Source: Comamonadaceae bacterium
GTDB lineage: Bacteria > Pseudomonadota > Gammaproteobacteria > Burkholderiales > Burkholderiaceae_C
Assembly: GCA_947460165.1 (NCBI GenBank)
Contig: CANHKH010000046.1
Coordinates: forward strand, 1-13,724
DNA length: 13,724 bases
Direction of reading: 5' to 3'
Shown piece after piece: positions 1 to 6,662 of the stretch; position 1 is the first letter of the stretch, and every line of letters starts with the position of its first letter. The position numbers and the translations under genes were made by a program. The notes under the pieces are model-generated. The model had not been told where the DNA came from. It made no database searches and saw only the letters and a program-made list of their open reading frames with translations.

Positions 1-620
1 AAGTCAGATTCTGAATTTGTCCAGGCTCACATCGTGAGCAGCACTTGCTGATCATGTATCCAGTGCCTGGCGTGTGCTGGCCGTCTGGCATGGACCATTT
101 CAGTCGCGACCAGCCTCTGCGCCGACTTGTATTTGTATGGCCTTGGCGCTGCACCTGAAAAATCCTTCCAGCCTGGCCATTGCCCAAAGTTCAACAACTG
201 CTGCTTACACCTTGCTGAATGAAGCATGACCCATGCTGAGAACGTCCGAGAGAAGTACAAATTGAAATGTCTGACGGTAATTAGCGGTTTAAGGAATGTG
301 GATGGCGCCGTATTTACGAATTTCCGCACATCAAAGGCCTCAAATATTTTGGTGAATATGACCGATGGTGCCAATGTGGCAAGGCTATGGCGGGCCTGTG
401 ATACTTTTGACTGGTCGGGCGAATGTGTCAGGTCGCGAGATAGACGCTGCCGCCGGCCCTTGTGCTGCCTTCAAGGCAGCGAGCTTCATCAAAGGCACCC
501 ACTGAGGTGGTCGAGGGCGCGCTGACCAAAGGCGTGCAGCACTGAGCGGTGGGCACAGGCATGCTGGGGCCCGCACTCCCCAACGCATGGCCTCTTGGAA
601 ATGATTGCGCCCGTGCGTGC
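1..620. other. Stretch with no supportable gene
   Basis: I find no convincing coding region here. Both strands carry open frames of about 65-115 codons (minus 27-374, plus 226-525, minus 385-588), but none has a recognisable motif, a clear ribosome binding site or protein-like composition. Roughly 230-370 is visibly more AT-rich than the rest of the window. Short protein-like runs on the plus strand around 430-650 are broken by stops, which would fit decayed coding sequence, though I recognise no family. No tRNA, terminator or repeat was seen. Together with the phospholipase D remnant next to it, this may be eroded DNA. Confidence 0.5.
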
Positions 621-893
621 CTAGAGGTCGAAATGGTCGTTGCCGATGTTGCGCCCGCCTGAGATGGCCACCCGACGGTCTGCCACCAGCAGCTTGGGGT
701 GGGTGCGGTGTGGCATGGCGAAAATACGCGCCAAATTTGAGGTGTTGTGGTCGCGCATCTGCACGCCCGCCTCCATCAGCGTGCTGGCCACTGCCGGCGC
801 CAGCTTGAAGACCGGCGCCGCAACCTCAACCAAGATGCGAACCTTGACGCCCTGCGCTGCTTTGCATGCCAGCGCTTTGATCAGGCGACTGGC
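621..893 (-). pseudogene. Remnant of a phospholipase D / cardiolipin-synthase-like gene
   Basis: The minus strand encodes about 90 residues matching the first catalytic half of PLD-superfamily enzymes. An 'AAQGVKVRILVE' strand is followed by 'STLMEAGVQMRDHN' and then the HxKxxxxD catalytic signature as HPKLLVAD, directly followed by 'GGRNIGNDHFDL', the usual continuation in cardiolipin-synthase-like proteins. The family is normally about 400-500 residues with two such motifs; here a stop follows immediately after 'HFDL'. Upstream, the same frame contains a stop at 894-896 and another near 925, with PLD-like 'GRVLLDELV' between them, so the N-terminal half is missing or broken. The only in-frame start is a TTG at 833 without a ribosome binding site. 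It lies just downstream of the yebC-like gene on the same strand. I judge it a non-functional fragment; family assignment is good, a functional short protein is unlikely. Confidence 0.7.
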
Positions 894-961
894 TTAGACC
901 AGCTCGTCAAGCAGCACGCGGCCAAGACTTCAGCGCGGCTTGACGCTGACGCCCACGAACA

Positions 962-1675
962 TCAGCCCGCCAAACCCGCAAAGACGTTTTGCACGTCTTC
1001 GTTGGCGTCAATGGCGGCCAAAAAGGCGTCCACCTCTTCGAGCGCCTCAGCACTCAGGCTGTCCGGGTGGATGGGGTTGTTGGGCCGGTAGCCGAGCTTG
1101 GCAGACAAGACCGTGAAGCCTTGCGCGGGCAGGGCGCGGCTGACCAGGTCGAGGTCGGTGGGGTCGGTGAGGAAAACGCACACACCTTCTTCGTCGGCGG
1201 GCTCAAAGTCTTGTGCACCCGCCTCAATGGCCGCCATCTCGGCATCTGCGCCTGGGGCTGCAGCCTCGGCTTCAATGATGCCCACATGCTCAAAGTCCCA
1301 GGACACCGAGCCGCTGCTGGCGAGCTGGCCCTTGCGGAACAAAATGCGCATGTCAGAGGCCGCGCGGTTCACGTTGTCGGTCAGGCACTCCACCATCACT
1401 GGCACCAGGTGCGGGGCAAAACCCTCGTAAATGACATGCTCAAAGTGCACCGCTTCACCAGTGAGACCGGCGCCTTTTTTGATGGCACGGTCCAGCGTGT
1501 CTTTGGGCATGGACACCTTGCGCGCTTGCTCCATCACCAGCCTCAGCTTGGCGTTGGCCGCCGGGTCGGCACCGTTGCGTGCGGCCATCATGATGTCTTT
1601 GGCCAGTTTGCCAAACAACCGTCCCTTGGCGTTGGCCGCCACGTCCTTGTGTTTGGCTTTCCATTGCGCGCCCAT
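962..1675 (-). CDS. YebC/PmpR family protein, YeeN-like
   Basis: This 237-residue protein covers the whole YebC/TACO1 fold. The N-terminal basic segment reads 'MGAQWKAKHKDVAANAKGR', followed by 'FGKLAKDI', 'MPKDTLDRAIKKGAG', 'YEGFAPHLVPVMVECLTDNVNRA' (split here at about residues 82-105) and 'GSVSWDF', which is the family's core. The start lacks the 'MAGHSKW' of classical YebC and resembles the E. coli paralogue YeeN. Family members were long annotated as DNA-binding regulators; recent work on YebC/TACO1 instead supports a role in translation at difficult peptide stretches. Which applies to this paralogue cannot be told. The ATG at 1675 is preceded on its strand by an AAGGA ribosome binding site at about 8 bases. 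It is downstream of rluE on the same strand with about 150 bases between them, so co-transcription is uncertain. Confidence 0.9.
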   Translation of the reverse strand: MGAQWKAKHKDVAANAKGRLFGKLAKDIMMAARNGADPAANAKLRLVMEQARKVSMPKDTLDRAIKKGAGLTGEAVHFEHVIYEGFAPHLVPVMVECLTDNVNRAASDMRILFRKGQLASSGSVSWDFEHVGIIEAEAAAPGADAEMAAIEAGAQDFEPADEEGVCVFLTDPTDLDLVSRALPAQGFTVLSAKLGYRPNNPIHPDSLSAEALEEVDAFLAAIDANEDVQNVFAGLAG

Positions 1676-1827
1676 GGGAACTTCCTTTGTTGTGTGTTTT
1701 GGGGATTTCAGAGTCTAGTAGAGCGGGGGGCGCAGGCGCGGGCTTTCTTGAGCCTTCAAGCCAAGCCTGGTGCGGTTGATCTGATCGGGCAAGACTGGCA
1801 CTGCCTGCACCTCAGGCTGCGGCTCGT

Positions 1828-2361
1828 TCAAGACGCTTTTTGCCAAGTCCCCAGGGGCAGGTCGTCCAGCGTGTAAGGCCCTATCGCTGCGCGAATCAAG
1901 CGCAGCGTGGGCAAGCCCACGGCGGCTGTCATGCGGCGCACCTGGCGGTTGCGGCCCTCGCGGATGACCAACTCCAGCCAGGAGGTCGGCTGGTTTTGCC
2001 GCACGCGTATGGGCGGCTGGCGTGGCCACAAGCGGTCGGGCTCGGGCAGGGCACGGGCTTGAGCGGGCAGAGTCAAGCCGTCATTGAGCGGCACGCCCAA
2101 TCGCAGCGCTGCCAATGCGGCTTCGCTGGTCAAGCCCTCAACTTGCACCCAATAGGTTTTTTCCATTTTGAAGCGTGGGTCTGCAATTTGCGCCTGCTGT
2201 GAGCCCTTGTCGGTCAAGAGCAGCAGTCCTTCGCTGTCGGCGTCCAAGCGCCCGGCCACGTACACACCAGGCAGGTCAATGAAGTCTTGGAGCCCTTGCC
2301 AGCGGCCCTCGGGGGTGAACTGACTGAGCACACCATAGGGTTTGTTAAAGCGGATCAGCAT
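1828..2361 (-). CDS. rluE: 23S rRNA pseudouridine synthase RluE
   Basis: The 177-residue product belongs to the RsuA/RluB/E/F pseudouridine synthases, and its sequence follows E. coli RluE closely. 'FNKPYGVLSQFT' is at the N-terminus and 'GVYVAGRLDADSEGLLLLT' at residues 32-50, with catalytic Asp40. Later come 'EKTYWVQVEG', 'LWPRQPPIR', 'PTSWLELVIREGRNRQVRRMTA' (two overlapping blocks) and 'GLPTLRLIRAAIGPYTLDDL'. RluE modifies a uridine in domain V of 23S rRNA (position 2457 in E. coli), near the peptidyl-transferase centre. There is no S4-like N-terminal domain, as in RluE. I chose the ATG at 2361 because the family homology begins with its second residue. A GTG at 2448 would add 29 residues of unlike composition. 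No strong ribosome binding site precedes either start. Confidence 0.9.
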   Translation of the reverse strand: MLIRFNKPYGVLSQFTPEGRWQGLQDFIDLPGVYVAGRLDADSEGLLLLTDKGSQQAQIADPRFKMEKTYWVQVEGLTSEAALAALRLGVPLNDGLTLPAQARALPEPDRLWPRQPPIRVRQNQPTSWLELVIREGRNRQVRRMTAAVGLPTLRLIRAAIGPYTLDDLPLGTWQKAS

Positions 2362-2525
2362 GGATGCGGGCGGTGAACAGTCGGCAAGGCATGGCCTGAT
2401 TTTGGCGCAAGCCCAGCCTTCGATGGCGCCGCTGGGCCATGCAAGCACAGGCGCATGTGCACGGGTTGAGCCCTAGTTGTGACTGTGTCCGCTGCGGCCC
2501 TTGTCACAGAGAAGAAAGTAAATAG

Positions 2526-2554
2526 TTGCTTGATCTAAATCTGCATGATATGCT
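2526..2554 (+). promoter_or_regulatory. Candidate sigma70-type promoter upstream of the tct operon
   Basis: TTGCTT at 2526-2531 and TATGCT at 2549-2554 are separated by 17 bases, each matching four of six consensus positions. It lies in AT-rich DNA and points toward tctC, but is nearly 290 bases upstream of the tctC start, which would leave a long leader. The closer TTGACC/TAGATG pair (2773-2799) has poor spacing and is an alternative. Seen by eye only. Confidence 0.25.
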
Positions 2555-2586
2555 TTTTTCATCATTTATATGATTGCAGTTCCGTG

Positions 2587-2606
2587 ATGATGTCATGTGA
2601 CACCAT
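2587..2606. promoter_or_regulatory. Operator-like imperfect palindrome
   Basis: The half sites ATG-A-TGTCA and TGACA-C-CAT flank a two-base centre, giving eight complementary pairs with one mismatch (2590 against 2603). The dyad sits about 33 bases downstream of the candidate -10 element, a position where a repressor could act. No regulator gene lies next to it in this window, so the cognate protein is unknown. Dyads of this size also occur by chance. Confidence 0.25.
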
Positions 2607-2843
2607 GGAATGTAAATTTATCTGGCCTGCTCTTGATGGAGCAGGAGGCTCAAGCAGTCCATATTCTTTGCTGTGGCGGCTGTTTTTACGGGATGCGTCA
2701 ATTCCGATGGCATTGAACACAGTGCCAGCAAAGCAGTTCACGTCATATAACTGCGAGCAGTAGTTGTTTTTTTTGACCGTCTGTTTTATTCAATAGATGG
2801 TGGTTCATGAAATGCCAGTTTCTTCAATCACGGGAGCTTTTCT

Positions 2844-3848
2844 ATGCGCATGAGTTTTATATTGAGTGTGGCCCTCAAAGCCTTGGTCAGTGTGTCTGTA
2901 TTGACGGTGGGCCATGCGCAGTCGTCGACCTGGCAGCCGACCAAAAATGTGGAGTTTGTGGTACCTGCAGGCACGGGCGGTGGCGCAGACCAAATGGCCA
3001 GGCTGATTCAAGCCATCATCACCAAAAACAACTTGATGAAAACCTCCCTGGTGGTGGTCAACAAAGGAGGGGGCGCAGGTGCCGAAGGATTTTTGGACAT
3101 TAAAAATGCCAAAGGCGATCCGCACAAAATCGTGATCACCTTGTCCAATATATTCACCACGCCCTTGGCCACGGGCGTGCCTTTCAACTGGAAAGACATG
3201 ACGCCCGTGGCCATGTTGGCGCTTGATGAGTTTGTGCTGTGGGTCAACGCAGAGTCGCCCCACAAAACCACGCAAGAGTACTTGGCGGCCGTCAAGGCTG
3301 CCGGTGGCAAACTCAAAATGGGCGGCACTGGCTCCAAGCAAGAAGACCAAATCATCACCGCCTTGATTGAAAAGTCCCAAGGTGCCAAGTTCATTTATGT
3401 GCCTTACAAGGGCGGTGGTGAAGTGGCGGTGCAACTGGTGGGCAAGCATGTGGACTCGACCGTGAACAACCCCATTGAAGCCGTGGCCCAGTGGCGCGGC
3501 GGCAAGCTGCGCCCTTTGTGTGTGTTTGACAGCAAGCGCTTGCCTTACAAAGAGATTGTGGCCGACAAAGCGTGGTCAGACATTCCGACCTGCAAAGAAA
3601 ACGGCCTGGACGTGGAGTACCTGATGATGCGCAGTATTTTCATGCCGCCGGGTGTCACGCCTGCGCAAACGGCTTACTACATGGAGCTCATGAAAAAAGT
3701 GCGGGCCACCGCTGAGTGGAAAAAATTCATGAATGAAGGTGCTTTCAATCAGACCTTCATGGAGGGCGCTGAATTTGCGCGCTGGGTTGCCAACGAAGAA
3801 ATTCGCCACCGCCTGCTGATGCAAGAAGCTGGTTTTGTCGCCAAATAA
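2844..3848 (+). CDS. tctC: Tripartite tricarboxylate transporter substrate-binding protein (TctC/Bug)
   Basis: This 334-residue periplasmic receptor begins with a Sec signal peptide whose likely cleavage follows 'VGHA' (Ala25). The mature protein has the Bug-family first-lobe motif 'VEFVVPAGTGGGADQMAR' (residues 36-53), then 'VVVNKGGGAGAEG' and, in the second lobe, 'IYVPYKGGGEVAVQLVGKHVD'. Its length is typical for the family. Receptors of this type capture carboxylated compounds and hand them to TctA/TctB. The ligand cannot be read from sequence; neighbours suggest a small organic acid that is then cleaved, reduced and CoA-activated. The start at 2844 is favoured over a second ATG at 2850 because GGGAG (2832-2836) sits at better spacing. 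It is the first gene of the operon, 14 bases before tctB. It is a different subfamily from the second receptor at 11061. Confidence 0.93.
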   Translation: MRMSFILSVALKALVSVSVLTVGHAQSSTWQPTKNVEFVVPAGTGGGADQMARLIQAIITKNNLMKTSLVVVNKGGGAGAEGFLDIKNAKGDPHKIVITLSNIFTTPLATGVPFNWKDMTPVAMLALDEFVLWVNAESPHKTTQEYLAAVKAAGGKLKMGGTGSKQEDQIITALIEKSQGAKFIYVPYKGGGEVAVQLVGKHVDSTVNNPIEAVAQWRGGKLRPLCVFDSKRLPYKEIVADKAWSDIPTCKENGLDVEYLMMRSIFMPPGVTPAQTAYYMELMKKVRATAEWKKFMNEGAFNQTFMEGAEFARWVANEEIRHRLLMQEAGFVAK

Positions 3849-3862
3849 ATCCGCAACACCCC

Positions 3863-4369
3863 ATGTCACAAGAAACACCTGATGCGCCTGAACCAAGCGC
3901 GGCCTCCGTTCGAACGCTGGAGATGGTGGTCGCCATCTTGTTTCTGCTCATAGGCAGTGTGGTGATGTGGGACAGCGCCCGCACAGGCGCGAGCTGGGGC
4001 GATGACGGGCCGCAAAGCGGGTATTTTCCTTTTTACATTGGCCTCTTGATGAATGTGGCCAGTGCGGCCAATTTATGGCGGGCATTCAAATCAAGCAAAT
4101 CGGAGTCTTTTGTTTCGCGGCCGCAAATCAAGCTGGTGCTCGCGGTGTTTTTGCCCTGCTTGGTCTATGTGGTGCTGATGCAGTGGCTGGGGCTTTATCT
4201 ATCGTCTCTGATATTCATTGCAGTCTTCATGCGCTGGCAAGGCCAATTTGGCTGGCTCAAGTCAGGCTTGACTTCTTTGGCCGTGGTGATGCTGCTCTTT
4301 GTGATGTTTGAAATCTGGTTCAAGGTGCCGCTGATCAAAGGCCCCCTGGAAGCTGCTTTGGGGTTTTAA
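3863..4369 (+). CDS. tctB: Tripartite tricarboxylate transporter small membrane subunit TctB
   Basis: The 168-residue protein is hydrophobic and has the four-helix layout of TctB. One helix follows a short polar N-terminus ('MVVAILFLLIGSVVMW', about residues 16-31). A second is near 53-70 ('FPFYIGLLMNVASA'). A close pair occupies about 90-125 ('LVLAVFLPCLVYVVL', 'LYLSSLIFIAVFM'), and a last helix is near 138-155. The motif 'GPQSGYFPFYIGLL' before helix 2 is characteristic of the family. TctB is poorly conserved, so the position between tctC and tctA supports the call strongly. The stop is separated from the tctA ATG by a single base, implying translational coupling. No clear ribosome binding site precedes the ATG. 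Confidence 0.92.
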   Translation: MSQETPDAPEPSAASVRTLEMVVAILFLLIGSVVMWDSARTGASWGDDGPQSGYFPFYIGLLMNVASAANLWRAFKSSKSESFVSRPQIKLVLAVFLPCLVYVVLMQWLGLYLSSLIFIAVFMRWQGQFGWLKSGLTSLAVVMLLFVMFEIWFKVPLIKGPLEAALGF

Positions 4370-4370
4370 G

Positions 4371-5870
4371 ATGGAAGAAATCAACGCTTTGTTCCAGGGA
4401 TTTGCCGTGGCCATGTCCCCGGTCAATGTGGGCCTGATGTTTTTGGGCATTGTGCTGGGTATTTTGATTGGCGTGCTGCCTGGCCTGGGCGGCGCCAATG
4501 GCGTGGCGATTTTGCTGCCGCTCACCTTCAGCATGTCGCCGGTGTCTGGCATTATTTTGCTGTCATGCATTTACTGGGGCGCCCTCTTTGGTGGGGCCAT
4601 CACTTCCATACTGTTCAATATCCCGGGTGAGCCTTGGTCGGTGGCCACCACTTTTGACGGCTACCCCATGGCCCAGCAAGGCCAGGCCGGCCAGGCCTTG
4701 ACGGCGGCGTTCACGTCCTCCTTCATTGGCGCTTTGGTGGCCGTGGTGATGATCACTTTTTTGGCGCCATTGGTGGCCAAATTCGCCCTCAAGTTCGGCC
4801 CGCCTGAGTTTTTTGCGGTGCAACTGCTCACTTTTTGCAGCTTTGTCGGCATGACCAAGGGCGCGCCCTGGAAAACGTTGGCCGCCATGTTTTTGGGTTT
4901 TTCGCTCGCCGCCATCGGCATGGACAATGTGACAGGCCAGCTCAGGCTGACTTTTGGTTTTGCGCCCATGATGAAGGGCTTTGACTTTTTGATCGCCGTC
5001 ATTGGCTTGTTTGGCATTGGTGAGATTTTGCTGACCATGGAAGAAGGCCTGGCCTTCAAGGGAAAGAACGGCAAGATTGACAGCAAGGTGGTGCTTCAAA
5101 CCTGGAAAAAGCTGCCCCGCTACTGGATGACTTATGTGCGCAGCTCGGCCGTGGGCTGCTGGATGGGCATCACACCGGGCGGCGCCACGCCAGCGTCTTT
5201 CATGGGTTATGGCATAGCCAAGCGCTTTTCTAAAAACCCGGACAACTTTGGCAAGGGCGAGATAGACGGCGTGTTGGCCCCGGAAACTGCCGCCCATGCC
5301 GCCGGCACGGCCGCGCTGCTGCCCATGTTGACCCTGGGTATTCCTGGCTCGCCCACGGCGGCGGTGCTCTTGGGTGGTTTGCTGGTGTGGGGTTTGCAGC
5401 CCGGACCGCTTCTTTTTGTGGAGCAAAAAGACTTTGTGTGGGGCTTGATTGCCAGCATGTACCTGGGCAATGTGGTGGGCTTGATCGTGGTGCTGCTCAC
5501 CGTGCCCTGGTTTGCCGCGATTTTGCGCATTCCCTTCTCTATCATTGCGCCCGTGATTTTGGTGATTTGTGCCGTGGGCGCCTACACCGTGCATGGCTCT
5601 ATGTTTGATGTTTATTTGATGATGGGTTTTGGTGTGTTGGGTTACGTATTCAAAAAGCTGGACTATCCCTTGGCGCCTTTGGTCTTGGCGCTGGTGCTGG
5701 GCGACATGGCTGAAAACGCCTTCAGGCAGTCGCTGCTGGGCTCTGGCGGCAGCATGCTGGTGTTTGTCTCCAACCCCTTGGTGGCCAGCATCACGGCCTT
5801 GGCCTTGGTCATGTTGTTTTGGCCGCTGATAGGCTCTGCGCTGGGCCGCATGAAGCGACAAGCCGCATGA
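4371..5870 (+). CDS. tctA: Tripartite tricarboxylate transporter large permease TctA
   Basis: This 499-residue polytopic inner-membrane protein is the secondary-transport permease of the TTT system. The diagnostic TctA (DUF112) signature is present. 'GVLPGLGGANGVAILLPL' covers about residues 34-51. 'YWGALFGGAITSILFNIPG' follows at 68-86 and then 'SVATTFDGYPMAQQG' (90-104). The second pseudo-repeat reads 'MGITPGGATPASFMGYG', with 'ETAAHAAGTAALLPMLTLGIPG' further on. These glycine- and proline-rich loops recur in the two halves of the protein, as expected. Length is normal for the family. Together with tctC and tctB it forms a complete three-component importer, normally driven by an ion gradient. 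The stop codon overlaps the next gene's start (ATGA at 5867-5870), tying the downstream enzyme to the transporter. Confidence 0.95.
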   Translation: MEEINALFQGFAVAMSPVNVGLMFLGIVLGILIGVLPGLGGANGVAILLPLTFSMSPVSGIILLSCIYWGALFGGAITSILFNIPGEPWSVATTFDGYPMAQQGQAGQALTAAFTSSFIGALVAVVMITFLAPLVAKFALKFGPPEFFAVQLLTFCSFVGMTKGAPWKTLAAMFLGFSLAAIGMDNVTGQLRLTFGFAPMMKGFDFLIAVIGLFGIGEILLTMEEGLAFKGKNGKIDSKVVLQTWKKLPRYWMTYVRSSAVGCWMGITPGGATPASFMGYGIAKRFSKNPDNFGKGEIDGVLAPETAAHAAGTAALLPMLTLGIPGSPTAAVLLGGLLVWGLQPGPLLFVEQKDFVWGLIASMYLGNVVGLIVVLLTVPWFAAILRIPFSIIAPVILVICAVGAYTVHGSMFDVYLMMGFGVLGYVFKKLDYPLAPLVLALVLGDMAENAFRQSLLGSGGSMLVFVSNPLVASITALALVMLFWPLIGSALGRMKRQAA

Positions 5871-6661
5871 GCACCACCCATTGGGTGCGTTACACGCACC
5901 AAGGCGCTGCTGGCTTTGGCCGGCTGGCCGGCGAGCACATTGCGGTGTGCCACGGCGATATGTTTGGCGCCCCTGAACCCACGGGGCAGATGTTGCCTTT
6001 GGCGCAGGTGCAAATCTCCATTCCCTGCGTGCCCAGCAAATTCATTGCTTTGTGGAACAACTACCACGCGCAAGCGGCCAAGCAGGCGCTGGGCATTCCG
6101 GCCGAGCCTTTGTGGTTCATCAAGGCGGCCAGCAGCTACTTGGCCGATGGCCAGCCCTTTGCGGCACCTGCCAGCTACGATGGCCGTGTGGTGTACGAGG
6201 GCGAACTGGGGCTGGTGATAGGCAAAACCTGCAAAGACATCTCTGTCGAGGCCGCTGGCGAAGCGATTTTTGGTCTGACTTGCGTCAACGACGTGACGGC
6301 GCTGGACCTGTTGGCGCGCGACGCCTCCTTTGCACAGTGGGCGCGCGCCAAAAGTTTTGACACCTTTGGCATTTTTGGCCCATGCATTGCCACCGGCCTG
6401 GACTGGAAAGCCTTGAGTGTGCGCACCCTGGTCAATGGCCGCGAGCGGCAAAACTATGCTTGCAGCGACATGATTTTTTCACCTGCTCAGATCGTGGCCA
6501 GTTTGTCGCGTGAGATGACGCTGCACCCGGGTGATGTGATTGCCTGCGGCACCTCGCTGGGCGTGCTGCCTATCAAGCCTGGCACGCTGGTGGAGGTCTC
6601 CATTGACGGCCTTGGCGTGTTAAAAAACACATTTGTTCAAACACCTTCCGCAGACGCTTGA
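5867..6661 (+). CDS. Fumarylacetoacetate hydrolase (FAH) family enzyme
   Basis: The 264-residue protein has the C-terminal FAH/2-hydroxyhepta-2,4-diene-1,7-dioate isomerase fold. 'YEGELGLVIGK' supplies the metal-binding E-x-E (Glu111, Glu113), 'CVNDVTALDLL' the third acidic ligand (Asp142), and 'RAKSFDTFGIFGPC' the conserved lysine (Lys162). 'GDVIACGTSLGV' closes the active site. Family members hydrolyse, decarboxylate or isomerise 2-oxo or 1,3-dioxo acids with Mg2+; examples are acylpyruvases, oxaloacetate decarboxylases and HpcE/HpaG. It is too short to be the two-domain fumarylacetoacetase of tyrosine degradation, despite hmgA later in the window. The canonical 'TARD' is 'TALD' here. The ATG at 5867 overlaps the tctA stop. 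A substrate related to the imported acid is an inference. Confidence 0.87.
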   Translation: MSTTHWVRYTHQGAAGFGRLAGEHIAVCHGDMFGAPEPTGQMLPLAQVQISIPCVPSKFIALWNNYHAQAAKQALGIPAEPLWFIKAASSYLADGQPFAAPASYDGRVVYEGELGLVIGKTCKDISVEAAGEAIFGLTCVNDVTALDLLARDASFAQWARAKSFDTFGIFGPCIATGLDWKALSVRTLVNGRERQNYACSDMIFSPAQIVASLSREMTLHPGDVIACGTSLGVLPIKPGTLVEVSIDGLGVLKNTFVQTPSADA

Positions 6662-6662
6662 C

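Larger units (their letters stand above)
2362..2843. other. Divergent intergenic region between rluE and tctC
   Basis: This is the only long gene-free stretch in the right three quarters of the window, and it is clearly AT-richer than its surroundings. It should carry the control region of the tct operon and possibly that of rluE. I see a candidate promoter (2526-2554), an imperfect 20-base dyad (2587-2606), a perfect 7-bp hairpin (2626-2645), a startless lipoprotein-like fragment (2637-2750), and a weaker promoter-like pair nearer tctC (TTGACC at 2773-2778, TAGATG at 2794-2799, 15-base spacing). A 72-codon open frame at 2545-2763 has no family features or ribosome binding site and is probably chance. 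Confidence 0.55.

Noticed and set aside
1741..1765. Inverted repeat after rluE as a terminator
   Set aside because: Short arms (CTTGA/TCAAG with weak extensions) and no T run on the minus strand; not enough for a call.
989..1876. Open reading frame of 295 codons on the plus strand
   Set aside because: It is antisense to the yebC-like gene and the end of rluE, with no family features.
2545..2763. 72-codon open reading frame before tctC
   Set aside because: No ribosome binding site or motif; composition looks like translated intergenic DNA.
4563..5861. Open reading frame of 432 codons on the minus strand
   Set aside because: Antisense shadow of tctA with His/Gln/Gly-rich low-complexity translation and no recognisable motif.
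5867..6661. Possible fumarylacetoacetase (FahA) of tyrosine degradation, given hmgA in the window
   Set aside because: It is only 264 residues and lacks the N-terminal domain of true fumarylacetoacetase (about 420 residues). It is coupled to tctA, not hmgA.
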